This document shows, one piece after another, positions 51,580 through 59,119 of a DNA stretch of 64,000 bases. Numbering within the stretch: position 1 is the first letter of the stretch; every line of letters starts with the position of its first letter. This stretch comes from Gemmatimonadaceae bacterium. GTDB lineage: Bacteria > Gemmatimonadota > Gemmatimonadetes > Gemmatimonadales > Gemmatimonadaceae. The stretch covers positions 41,373 through 105,372 of the forward strand of contig JAUQWM010000069.1 of NCBI GenBank assembly GCA_030835125.1, given 5' to 3'. The position numbers were made by a program, and so were the translations under genes. The notes beneath the pieces are model-generated. The model did not search any database, was not told the origin of the DNA, and saw nothing but the letters and a program-made list of their open reading frames with translations.

Positions 51580-52320
51580 TCAGCGCAGCGAGATCGAGAA
51601 TCCGAGTCGATAGCTGAGCAGGTTGGCGTCGCTGCGGATCGGGTGGAGGACGATCGATCCGTCCGGCCGGTCCTCGATGCCACCTTCACGGAGGTACTCG
51701 ACCTGGCCGTTCCCGTGGTAGATCGCGCCCAGGTCGATCGCCCACTCGGTGGTTCCGGCCTGGAACGGCACCAGGACACCCCAGCCGAACCCGTACCGGA
51801 AGGCGACGTCCGAGTAGTTGGTCGTGCTGGCGAACGGCTCGTTGTTGTTGTTCGATCCCTCGACGTTCGACTCGGTGAAGAAGTACGAGAAGCCGAGCGC
51901 GGCGTTCGCATAGGGGCGGAGAAACCCGCTGGGAAGCGTGAGCTGCGGGCCGAGGCCCATCCAGACGATGCTGTTATTGGTCGTCAGGTCGACGAGGATG
52001 CGGCCGCCGATGGTGCCGGAGAGCGGGACGCGCATGGTCTCGTTGCCGTAGATCAGGTAGCCGCCGTCCAGCTTGAGACTGATGATGCCCTGGCGGTCGA
52101 GGTTCAGGCGCCCGAAGACATCGAATCCGAAGCCCTGGTTGACGTAGTGCAGGAAGTCGCCGACCGGGCGGCCATAGGTGAAGCTGCCACCGGCGGCGCC
52201 CCAGATGGGACGGTCGAACGAGCCTTCCCCGCGACCGCGATACTGCGCGGCGGCCAGGGAGGGGAGGAGCAGCAGCGCCGCGGTGGCGGTGCGTCGGAAA
52301 AGGCGGGATTGCGGAGACAT
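51580..52320 (-). CDS. Outer-membrane beta-barrel protein
   Basis: The ATG at 52,320 gives 246 residues with a signal peptide (TATAALLLLPSLAAAQ) and alternating beta strands ending in a typical barrel terminus (LSYRLGFSISLR, terminal strand close to the C-terminus). Strands include GIISLKLDGGYLIYG, LRPYANAALGFSYFF and VAFRYGFGWGVLVPF. This fits the OmpA/OprF-like or 'outer membrane protein beta-barrel' group of about eight strands. A variable loop has a run of four asparagines. Confidence 0.75.
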   Translation of the reverse strand: MSPQSRLFRRTATAALLLLPSLAAAQYRGRGEGSFDRPIWGAAGGSFTYGRPVGDFLHYVNQGFGFDVFGRLNLDRQGIISLKLDGGYLIYGNETMRVPLSGTIGGRILVDLTTNNSIVWMGLGPQLTLPSGFLRPYANAALGFSYFFTESNVEGSNNNNEPFASTTNYSDVAFRYGFGWGVLVPFQAGTTEWAIDLGAIYHGNGQVEYLREGGIEDRPDGSIVLHPIRSDANLLSYRLGFSISLR

Positions 52321-52498
52321 GGTGGTTGGCCGTGATGACTGTTGGTGCATCGTACGCCGGCCTCAGGCGCATGTTTCACCGGAAGATCGCCGACATCGCG
52401 TCGGGTAACCCTCGGAACGTCGTCTGGACAGGTGTGGCCTGCGCTGGTGATCCTTCGCTGCGGTTCACACCTGCTCCCCTCTCCCGTCCCCGTCTCCG

Positions 52499-53467
52499 GT
52501 GTCCATTTCCCTCGATGACATCCGCGCCGCGCGCATCCGGCTGGCGCCCCTGCTCTCCCCCTCGCCGCTCCGGACGTACCGCGAGCTGGATGATGCCGTC
52601 GGGCACGGGATCCACGTGCACGTGAAGCACGAGAACTTCAATCCCACCGGCTCGTTCAAGGTGCGAAACGGACTCTCGTTCATGACGGCACTGCCTGACG
52701 AGGCGCGGGCCCGCGGCGTGGTGGCGGCGACGCGGGGGAATCACGGCCTGGGAATCGCGTACGCCGGGCGCGCCTTCGGCGTCCACACCACCGTTTGCGT
52801 GCCCCTCGGCAACAATCCCGACAAGAACGCGGCGATGCGCGCCCTCGGCGCCCGCCTCATCGAGGAAGGTCGCGACTACGATGAGTCGGTGAAGGTCGCC
52901 GAGCGGATCGCGCGCGACGAAGGCGCGACCATGGCGCATTCGACCAATGACCGGATGGTGATTGCCGGGGCCGGGACGCTGACGCTCGAGATCATCGAAC
53001 AGGAGCCGCGCATCGATGCGCTGGTGATCGCGATCGGCGGCGGCTCGCAGGCGGTCGGCGCGCTCACGGTGCTCGGGGCACTCAAGCCTGAGGCGAAGGT
53101 GTACGGCGTGCAGGCGGCGGGCGCCGCCGCGTCGCATGCGGGATGGCATGCGCGGAAGCCCGTCACGATCGAGCGCGCCGACACGTTCGCCGACGGCCTT
53201 GCGACGAGATCCACCTATGAGATGACGTTCCCGGCGCTGCTCGATGGACTCGCCGACTTCGTCACGGTGACCGATGCCGAGATCGCCAATGCGATGCGCA
53301 TCCTGCTGCGCACCACGCACTCGATGGTGGAACCCGCCGGCGCGGCAGGGCTGGCGGGCCTCATCAAGCTCGCTCCCCAGCTCGAGGGCAAGCGCGTGGG
53401 GATCGTCCTGAGCGGCGCCAACGTGGATTCCTCGACCCTCCAGCGCGTATTGTCAGGCGAACTGTAG
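52499..53467 (+). CDS. Threonine/serine dehydratase-like PLP enzyme
   Basis: The 322-residue fold type II enzyme begins at a GTG and has the PLP lysine in KHENFNPTGSFKVRNG, AATRGNHGLGIAYAG for substrate binding, and VIAIGGGSQAVGALTV for the phosphate (usually GGGGL). It lacks the ACT regulatory domain, like catabolic threonine dehydratase or serine racemase. The GGGSQ variant may change substrate. Twenty-seven bases later hslR begins in the same direction. Confidence 0.85.
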   Translation: MSISLDDIRAARIRLAPLLSPSPLRTYRELDDAVGHGIHVHVKHENFNPTGSFKVRNGLSFMTALPDEARARGVVAATRGNHGLGIAYAGRAFGVHTTVCVPLGNNPDKNAAMRALGARLIEEGRDYDESVKVAERIARDEGATMAHSTNDRMVIAGAGTLTLEIIEQEPRIDALVIAIGGGSQAVGALTVLGALKPEAKVYGVQAAGAAASHAGWHARKPVTIERADTFADGLATRSTYEMTFPALLDGLADFVTVTDAEIANAMRILLRTTHSMVEPAGAAGLAGLIKLAPQLEGKRVGIVLSGANVDSSTLQRVLSGEL

Positions 53468-53494
53468 GCGATTCCTCCTTTCCATCACTGCCCC

Positions 53495-53875
53495 ATGTCC
53501 GTCCGTCTGGACGTCTGGCTCTGGGCTGCGCGTTTCTTCAAGACGCGGTCACTGGCCGCGGAGTCGATCGACGCCGGCCGCGTGGAGGTGAACGGCCAGC
53601 GCGCCAAGCGCTCCCGCGCCGTGACCGTCGGGGACTCCATCCGCGTCCGGAAGCCACCGTTCGAGCAGGTCGTCGAGGTGCTCGGCGAGTCGGAGCAGCG
53701 CGGCCCCGCGCCGGTGGCGGCGACGCTCTATGTCGAGACGGACGAGAGCCGGAAGGCGCGCGAGGTGCTCGCGGCGCAGTTCAAGGCGATCGGCCCACCA
53801 GTCTTTCGCGACAAGGGGAAGCCCGGGAAGAAGGAACGACGCGTGATCGACAAGTGGAGGGGGCGGGGGGGCTGA
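53495..53875 (+). CDS. hslR: S4-domain RNA-binding heat-shock protein Hsp15
   Basis: The 126-residue protein starts VRLDVWLWAARFFKTRSLA, the S4 domain, and continues IDAGRVEVNGQRAKRSRAVTVGD. The basic C-terminal tail (KGKPGKKERRVIDKWRG) is typical for Hsp15, which binds free 50S subunits carrying nascent chains. It follows the dehydratase and shortly precedes a heptad array. Confidence 0.88.
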   Translation: MSVRLDVWLWAARFFKTRSLAAESIDAGRVEVNGQRAKRSRAVTVGDSIRVRKPPFEQVVEVLGESEQRGPAPVAATLYVETDESRKAREVLAAQFKAIGPPVFRDKGKPGKKERRVIDKWRGRGG

Positions 53876-53882
53876 CGGGGCT

Positions 53883-53956
53883 GCGTGCTGATTGCTGCGT
53901 GCTGATTGCTGCTTGCTGCTGCTGCGGGCAGCGGGCTGGGGCTGGGGCTGGGGCAG
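53883..53956. repeat. 7/14-base array (GCGTGCT-GATTGCT) followed by GGGGCT array
   Basis: GCGTGCT and GATTGCT alternate twice, then GCTTGCT, then GGGGCT-type hexamers. It lies in the gap between hslR and the convergent propeller gene. The unit and the composite structure match 50,271-50,376. Confidence 0.8.
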
Positions 53957-53969
53957 ATTGCTGCCAACA

Positions 53970-55133
53970 CTACGACGGCGGCCAACTGTATCGCTCGAGC
54001 CAGAGCAGGTCGTCCTGGTCCCGGCGCGCGACATATGCCCAGCGACCAGTGATGCCGAACAGTTGCTCGTTCTCCCTGATCTGGAGCCGCGCCGACAACC
54101 GGCCACTGCGATCGACGAGGTCGTAGTAGATCGCCTTCGAGCGCGCGTCCGGGGTGCGCCTGATCGCGAGCCGTCCGTCTGACATGGCGATCGCCGCCCG
54201 GCTCCCCTCGAACGGCGGCAGGATGCGCGGCCACGGTGGGTATTCCTCGGGCTTGAACAAGGTCGGGGATTTCGGCCAGTCGCGAGCGACAGCGGCCAAC
54301 TTCTGCGTTTCATCGACCGGAACGCGCTCGAACGGAAGCAACGGTCCAATGGTCCGCCGACCGTCGGGCGCGTGCCACACCACGTGGTACGGACTGGCAT
54401 GAACAACAGCAACCCAGCCGTCCGCGAACATCGCGGCCTGTTCGGCTCCATCCAGGATCGTGTACAGCGTGTAGCGGATCCCGGCGCCGCCATAGCTGCC
54501 ATGCGTCAGGCGCCTCACTTCGCGAAACGCGCCGCGGATGACGGCGAGGGTGTCAGATCGAACGGAAAGTGCGTCACCTGTGCGGGGACCAGATCGGCGG
54601 TGCACGACAACCGCCAGCGACTCTGCGTTCTGACGGTAGCGCTCGGCTGGATGTGAACCAGCGGGATACCTCTGGGCCGCCAGTTCGAGGACGCGGCCGA
54701 GGGTGTCTGCCCCGTCGACCATTTCGGCCCACATCCCTCGCGTTCGACTGCGGAGGGTCGCGACCGGTTTCGTCCCGGAGAGTATGACCCAGCGCGCCTG
54801 CTGAGCATCGAGTACCAGGGTCGAGTCACCACTCAACGCGAAGACGGCCGTCACGCCGCGATACTCACCTGGGCCGCTCCCCACGCTGCCGACCTGCTCG
54901 AAGGATCCTGTCTGATGGTCCGCAACCACCAGATGGGGATCGCTCGACAGACTGACCAGCACTCGACCGTCAGGCAGCTCGCGGATGGCCCTGATCCCTG
55001 AGAAGCCGTCGACGAGCCGACCGACGGATCCCCGAAGGATGATGGTCGGAACCCTGGCGTCTTGCGCAACCAGAGCGCCGCCAGGCACCAGCAACGCCGA
55101 CAACGCCAGCAATACCCTTCGAGACCGGAGCAC
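53970..55133 (-). CDS. Secreted six-bladed beta-propeller protein
   Basis: The 387-residue protein has a signal peptide (LLALSALLVPGGALVAQ) and propeller blades including IRAIRELPDGRVLVSLS, the highly characteristic VGSVGSGPGEYRGVTAVFAL, STLVLDAQQARWVIL and GWVAVVHASPYHVVWHAPDG. The GSGPGEY motif marks the Gemmatimonadota/Bacteroidota six-bladed propeller group. It shares this layout with the gene at 59,120. Probably periplasmic or surface exposed; no catalytic residues identified. Confidence 0.78.
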   Translation of the reverse strand: MLRSRRVLLALSALLVPGGALVAQDARVPTIILRGSVGRLVDGFSGIRAIRELPDGRVLVSLSSDPHLVVADHQTGSFEQVGSVGSGPGEYRGVTAVFALSGDSTLVLDAQQARWVILSGTKPVATLRSRTRGMWAEMVDGADTLGRVLELAAQRYPAGSHPAERYRQNAESLAVVVHRRSGPRTGDALSVRSDTLAVIRGAFREVRRLTHGSYGGAGIRYTLYTILDGAEQAAMFADGWVAVVHASPYHVVWHAPDGRRTIGPLLPFERVPVDETQKLAAVARDWPKSPTLFKPEEYPPWPRILPPFEGSRAAIAMSDGRLAIRRTPDARSKAIYYDLVDRSGRLSARLQIRENEQLFGITGRWAYVARRDQDDLLWLERYSWPPS

Positions 55134-55181
55134 GTTCGACCCCGCCAGGTTGACCTGCGCCGATACTATCCCGTCACGTCC

Positions 55182-55826
55182 TCACGGTCCAGCGATCGCG
55201 TCCAGTGTCAGCCGGTCCATCCGATGCCCGCCTTCGAAGCTCACCACCTGCGGCGTGACACCCGCTGCCGCCAGCCTCGCGTCGTGATTGCCCTCGGCGA
55301 TCCACGGCGCGTACTCGTCCGTCGTGCCGGTGACCAGCGTCAGGCCGCCAGAGAGCTTTGCATAGACCGCGGGCTCCACGTCCGGAGGCAACTGCCCCGC
55401 CCACGCCACGAACCGGTCGATGCGCGAGGTGCCGCGAGCGATCCACCGCGCGGCCGTCGCCACGCCCTGCGAGAAACCCAGAGCGGTCACGCGCCCCGCG
55501 CCTGACGAGGTTTCGCGCCACACGGCATCGAGATACTCCACCTGGTCCGCGATCTCGGCCTCACGATCGGCGCGCGTCATCCAGGTCGCGCCCACCTTCG
55601 CATCGGCCGTCCCGCCGGAAGCGCCCGGTGTCACGTAGTACCGGTTGAGCGCCTCGGGGGCCACCACCAGGCGCCCTGGAGTCGCGATCGACTTGAAATA
55701 GCCGAGGAACACGGACGCGAGCTGCCCGAGGCCGTGCAGCACGATCCACGATTCGCCCGGAGGATGATCGCCGCCGATGGTGTAGTACCGGGCGCGGCGC
55801 GTGGTGACCAGCCGGTGCTCCTGCAC
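55182..55826 (-). CDS. Phospholipase/carboxylesterase-family serine hydrolase
   Basis: The 214-residue alpha/beta hydrolase has an oxyanion region WIVLHGLGQLASVF, the nucleophile elbow GFSQGVATAARW, an acid in TGTTDEYAPW and the histidine in FEGGHRMDR near the end. This order matches YpfH/Est-type cytoplasmic carboxylesterases. The GTG start at 55,826 abuts the stop of the Spy-like gene, so the two are transcribed together. Confidence 0.82.
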   Translation of the reverse strand: MQEHRLVTTRRARYYTIGGDHPPGESWIVLHGLGQLASVFLGYFKSIATPGRLVVAPEALNRYYVTPGASGGTADAKVGATWMTRADREAEIADQVEYLDAVWRETSSGAGRVTALGFSQGVATAARWIARGTSRIDRFVAWAGQLPPDVEPAVYAKLSGGLTLVTGTTDEYAPWIAEGNHDARLAAAGVTPQVVSFEGGHRMDRLTLDAIAGP

Positions 55827-56321
55827 TCAGGACAGCGGCGGGCCCGTGGGTGGCCGGCGACCGTTGGGGTCACGCTCGCTGATCGAGTCGAGCCGCGTGA
55901 CCTGCACGCTGTCGAGGAACGACCGCGCCCGGGCCCTCGCCGCGTCATTGTTCACGCGGATGGAATCGGCGATGGGCTTCGAGAGCTGCTCGAACCGCTG
56001 CAGCTTGTTGCGATCCTCGGTCGTCATGCCGCGCGACTTCGGCTCCAGGCTGAGGCCGACAAACTCACGAAGTGAATCGATCTGCTGCATGAAGGGCGCG
56101 TTGACGACCCGCAGCCGGCGCCGGACGTCGATCAGCCGCAGGCGCTGGTCGTCCGTCAGGTCCAGTTCCTGCGCGTACTCCAGGATGAAGCTGATGGGTT
56201 CACCGACGCTGACCGCCAGCCCGCCAAAGCCGACCCCGCGGCCGACCACACTGGCAGGCATCACCTGGGCCGGCACCGTCACCGGCAACAGCAGGAGGAT
56301 CAGGAAAGGCAGTCGGCGCAT
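55827..56321 (-). CDS. Periplasmic Spy/CpxP-like protein
   Basis: The 164-residue protein has a signal peptide (LPFLILLLLPVTVPAQ) and a helical body with the LTxxQ-type motif QELDLTDDQRLRLIDVRRRL and FVGLSLEPKSRGMTTEDRNKLQRF. CpxP/Spy proteins are periplasmic chaperones or metal-linked regulators. It lies directly upstream of the esterase. Confidence 0.7.
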   Translation of the reverse strand: MRRLPFLILLLLPVTVPAQVMPASVVGRGVGFGGLAVSVGEPISFILEYAQELDLTDDQRLRLIDVRRRLRVVNAPFMQQIDSLREFVGLSLEPKSRGMTTEDRNKLQRFEQLSKPIADSIRVNNDAARARARSFLDSVQVTRLDSISERDPNGRRPPTGPPLS

Positions 56322-56393
56322 GGTCGGGTCAGCGGGGTGGCGCCGTGGTACACGGGTCCGGCCGCAAGGTGTCGCGGCGCCGGTGACCTTCGG

Positions 56394-56582
56394 CTAATGC
56401 TTCGCGGCAGCCGGTGCGTGCGACTCGGCCGCCCCGGTGGTCGGCGCGGTGACGTCGTTAGGTGAGTGGAAGGTGCGCTGGTTGATCGTGTACGCGGTCG
56501 CGACACCGGCCGCGGCCAGGAACGTGATGAACGCGGCGATCCCCCAGCCCTGGTTGAAGTTGCCCTCGATACGGCGCCCCAT
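56394..56582 (-). CDS. Small single-helix membrane protein
   Basis: The 62-residue protein starts GRRIEGNFNQGWGIAAFITFLAAAGVATAYTIN; the helix is at about residues 13-32. A threonine- and alanine-rich tail follows. No family recognised; composition and start (ATG after GGGGCGCCG) are consistent with a real gene. It lies 72 bases upstream of the Spy-like gene. Confidence 0.55.
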   Translation of the reverse strand: MGRRIEGNFNQGWGIAAFITFLAAAGVATAYTINQRTFHSPNDVTAPTTGAAESHAPAAAKH

Positions 56583-56595
56583 CGGTGTCCTCGGT

Positions 56596-57192
56596 TCAGG
56601 TTGGGGAGAATATATCAGGTGCGGGGTCCGCGGTCAGAGGTCCGCGAGGGTGCGCGAGGGCCCGGCGCCCTGCCCGTTCGACGGCCTCCGCCACCTCGAG
56701 CGCGGTCGTTCGCCCCCGGTCACGGGCATACCAGGCCCGCTTTCGCCGGTTCCGGTCTTCCTTCGGGATCAGGAGAGCCTCGCCGGTCATCCAGCGCTGT
56801 ACCGTCGACGGCCGAGGCCCCCACCATGCTCGCACGGTGAGCCTGGCATCGAGCACCATCACCACCGGGATCGATCGCGACCCGGAGGTCAGGTGCGCCG
56901 CCATGAGGTCGGGATTCGCGTCCCGCCCGAGGACCCTGAAGTCGAGCCTGGCCTGTTCGGCAAGGCGCGCGATGACCGGGAGCGTGCTGACGGCATCGCC
57001 GCACCAATCCTCGCTGAGCGCCAGGAGGCGCCACGCCCCGGACACCCTCTCGATGCGTTCGACCACGTCGGGCTGGATGTTCGCCGTGCGATACACGCCC
57101 TGCCACAGCTCGGCGTACGTCACCACGGACGGCAGGTACTCGGCGAACCGCGGCGCCCGATCGAACCGCGCGCCGTCCACGACGAACGTCAC
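56596..57192 (-). CDS. Thioredoxin-fold protein
   Basis: The 198-residue protein has LLALSEDWCGDAVSTLPVIARLAEQ, a thioredoxin-like active region with one cysteine (WCGDA, not CxxC), and the cis-proline segment SIPVVMVLD. This fits the group of WCGD thioredoxin-family proteins found in many bacteria, with unknown partner. The last 15-18 residues are encoded by a 7-base array (56,623-56,650), so the C-terminus may be recently changed. The GTG start overlaps the stop of the upstream outer-membrane gene. Confidence 0.75.
   Translation of the reverse strand: MTFVVDGARFDRAPRFAEYLPSVVTYAELWQGVYRTANIQPDVVERIERVSGAWRLLALSEDWCGDAVSTLPVIARLAEQARLDFRVLGRDANPDLMAAHLTSGSRSIPVVMVLDARLTVRAWWGPRPSTVQRWMTGEALLIPKEDRNRRKRAWYARDRGRTTALEVAEAVERAGRRALAHPRGPLTADPAPDIFSPT
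56623..56650. repeat. 7-base tandem array (GGGGTCC type) at the end of the thioredoxin gene
   Basis: GGGGTCC, GCGGTCA, GAGGTCC and GCGAGGG form a degenerate four-unit array, related to those at 17,318-17,404 and 60,347-60,374. It lies inside the reading frame, just before the stop at 56,596. Confidence 0.6.
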
Positions 57193-57977
57193 GGCGCGGA
57201 ATGGCCCTCGCTGCCGGCGCCGGCCGGTCGAGGCGCGGACCGCGTGTAGGACAGCCCGAAGGTGAAGGTGTGGTTGCGCTCGACGTCCGTCCCATTGCCC
57301 TTGAAGATCACGTGCTCGAGGAATCCGGCCTCACCCCGCCAGGCACTCGTCAGGCGGTAGCCCAGGGCAAGCGTTGCGCGATTCTGGTCGAAGATGTTCG
57401 TCCCGACGTACCGCCCGATCCCGATGAACAGCTCGTTCGACAGGGAGACGTACGCTTCGCCCGGATCGATGCCGTCCCCGCGCAGGGGGAGCGTGCCCTT
57501 CACCTGGTACCGGAAGCGCGACGAGCGCTCCCAGGAGTCGATGTGGTCGACGGCGGGATCGTTGCGTTCCCCGCGCCAGCGCTGCTCCAGCCGGTAGCGG
57601 TGCGAAACGTCGAGGCGGCCGATGTCGTGCGAGATCACCGCCTGTTGCCAGGTCCGGCGCTCGGTGACCGGGTAGGCGCTCGGCAACTCGCCGTACGGGT
57701 AGCTGCGCGACCAGTTCGCGCCGAAGGCCACCCGCACGGCGTCGCTGACTTCGTAGGCCAGCCCGCCGCGGACGAAGTTGGCCATCGCCTGGGCGACGGG
57801 CCCCGAGCGGCGAGCCGAAGCATCGAAGAGAACTCCCCAGCGCTCAGTGAGCGCGACATCGCCGCTCACGACGAACCAGGCATTGGTGTTGGTGTGTGTC
57901 TCACGTTGCGCGCGCGCGACGCGAGGCACGACGACGGACGAGAGCGAGAGCGTGAGGATGCCAATTGGACGCAACAC
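57189..57977 (-). CDS. DUF2490-type outer-membrane protein
   Basis: Read from a GTG at 57,977 the protein has 262 residues with a signal peptide (IGILTLSLSSVVVPRVARA). The start of the mature part (THTNTNAWFVVSGDVALTERW) and strands such as DVSHRYRLEQRW and FRYQVKGTLPLRG match DUF2490, an outer-membrane barrel family. The last barrel strand (NHTFTFGLSYTRSAP) is followed by a short proline-rich tail. It is divergent from ppk2. Confidence 0.72.
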   Translation of the reverse strand: MLRPIGILTLSLSSVVVPRVARAQRETHTNTNAWFVVSGDVALTERWGVLFDASARRSGPVAQAMANFVRGGLAYEVSDAVRVAFGANWSRSYPYGELPSAYPVTERRTWQQAVISHDIGRLDVSHRYRLEQRWRGERNDPAVDHIDSWERSSRFRYQVKGTLPLRGDGIDPGEAYVSLSNELFIGIGRYVGTNIFDQNRATLALGYRLTSAWRGEAGFLEHVIFKGNGTDVERNHTFTFGLSYTRSAPRPAGAGSEGHSAP

Positions 57978-58049
57978 GGACGCCGGGTGGAAGGAAATGG
58001 ATGATGCGCCCTGTCGATGGCGGTGGCGCGCGTGCAATCTAGGGTCCGT

Positions 58050-58871
58050 ATGCCGAAACCACCCATGATCCTGAAGCCGGTGCGCCCAGGCACCGTCGTC
58101 TCTCTCACCGACCGCGACGCGCGGCGTCCCCCCGCGCTGCACGACCGCGACGCGCTCAAGCAGGCGCTGGCGCACGAAGTGGAAGCCCTCGGCCACCTCC
58201 AGGAGCGGCTCTTTGCCGGCAAGCAGCACGCGGTCCTGGTGGTGCTCCAGGGGCGCGACGCTTCGGGCAAGGACGGCACGATCAAGAACGTGTTCGACGG
58301 CTGCAACCCGCTGGGATGCCGGATCTCGTCCTTCGGCGTGCCGACGGAACTGGAGCGGTCCCACGACTTCCTGTGGAGGATTCACGCTGCCGTGCCGCCG
58401 CGGGGTTACATCGGGATCTTCAACCGGTCGCACTACGAGGACGTGCTGGCGGTTCGGGTAAGGAAGCTCGCGCCCGCCAAGGTCTGGAAAGCCCGGTTCG
58501 ACCAGATCAACGCCTTCGAAAGGATGCTGACGATGAACGGCGTCACGATCCTGAAGTTCTTCCTGCACGTTTCGCGGGAGGAACAGAAGGAACGGTTCAT
58601 CGACCGGCTCGAGGATCCCGAGGAGAACTGGAAGTTCCGCGCCGGGGACCTGGATGACCGACGAATGTGGGGCGCCTACACCAAGGCGTACCAGGAAGCG
58701 ATCTGGCGTTGCAGCACTGCGTGGGCTCCGTGGTACGTCGTGCCAGCCGACTCGAAGACGGTTCGGAACTACCTCGTGACCGAGGTCATGACCCGGACCT
58801 TGAAGGGACTGAGGCTGCGGTTCCCGAGGGTGGGACGGAAGGTGATGGCGCTGAAGGCGAAGATCGTTTGA
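58050..58871 (+). CDS. ppk2: Polyphosphate kinase 2
   Basis: The ATG at 58,050 (after AGGG) gives 273 residues; another ATG at 58,017 would add 11. Walker A is LQGRDASGKDGTIKNVF, the lid region includes FNRSHYEDVL and FLHVSREEQKERF, then NWKFRAGDLDDRRMW and WYVVPADSKTVRNY. PPK2 transfers phosphate between polyphosphate and nucleotides. The single-domain length and sequence suggest class I or III. A heptad array begins on its stop codon. Confidence 0.92.
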   Translation: MPKPPMILKPVRPGTVVSLTDRDARRPPALHDRDALKQALAHEVEALGHLQERLFAGKQHAVLVVLQGRDASGKDGTIKNVFDGCNPLGCRISSFGVPTELERSHDFLWRIHAAVPPRGYIGIFNRSHYEDVLAVRVRKLAPAKVWKARFDQINAFERMLTMNGVTILKFFLHVSREEQKERFIDRLEDPEENWKFRAGDLDDRRMWGAYTKAYQEAIWRCSTAWAPWYVVPADSKTVRNYLVTEVMTRTLKGLRLRFPRVGRKVMALKAKIV

Positions 58872-58947
58872 GTGCAGAGCGCGGAGAGCAGAGTGCAGAG
58901 TGCAGAGTGCAGAGTGCAGAGCGCAAAGCGCAAAGCGCAAAGCGACA
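58871..58947. repeat. Longest 7-base tandem array (11 units, AGTGCAG then AGCGCAA)
   Basis: Eleven units in strict register: AGTGCAG, AGCGCGG, AGAGCAG, four AGTGCAG, three AGCGCAA and AGCGACA. It starts on the ppk2 stop and lies between ppk2 and the propeller gene, both on the plus strand. Confidence 0.9.
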
Positions 58948-59075
58948 AACGGTTACGGTCGGGTGTTGGGGGGGCGCACGGGGGTGCATTGGGCCGTGTC
59001 GATGCGGCTGCCTACACACGTAGTAAACCCTTTCGGAGGCCGCGAGGACTAAGCCCGCGTGACCCTTTCCACCCC

Positions 59076-59103
59076 TTTGCGCTTGCGCTTCGCGCTTTGC
59101 ACT
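59076..59103. repeat. 7-base array (TTGCGCT type), inverted relative to 58,871-58,947
   Basis: TTTGCGC, TTGCGCT, TCGCGCT and TTGCACT lie 17 bases before the propeller ATG. TTGCGCT is the reverse complement of AGCGCAA, so the gap 58,948-59,075 is bounded by inverted arrays. Confidence 0.7.
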
Positions 59104-59119
59104 CCCGAGGTCCCAACCA

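Noticed and set aside
58871..58947. CRISPR array
   Set aside because: Units are 7 bases without spacers, and no cas genes are near.
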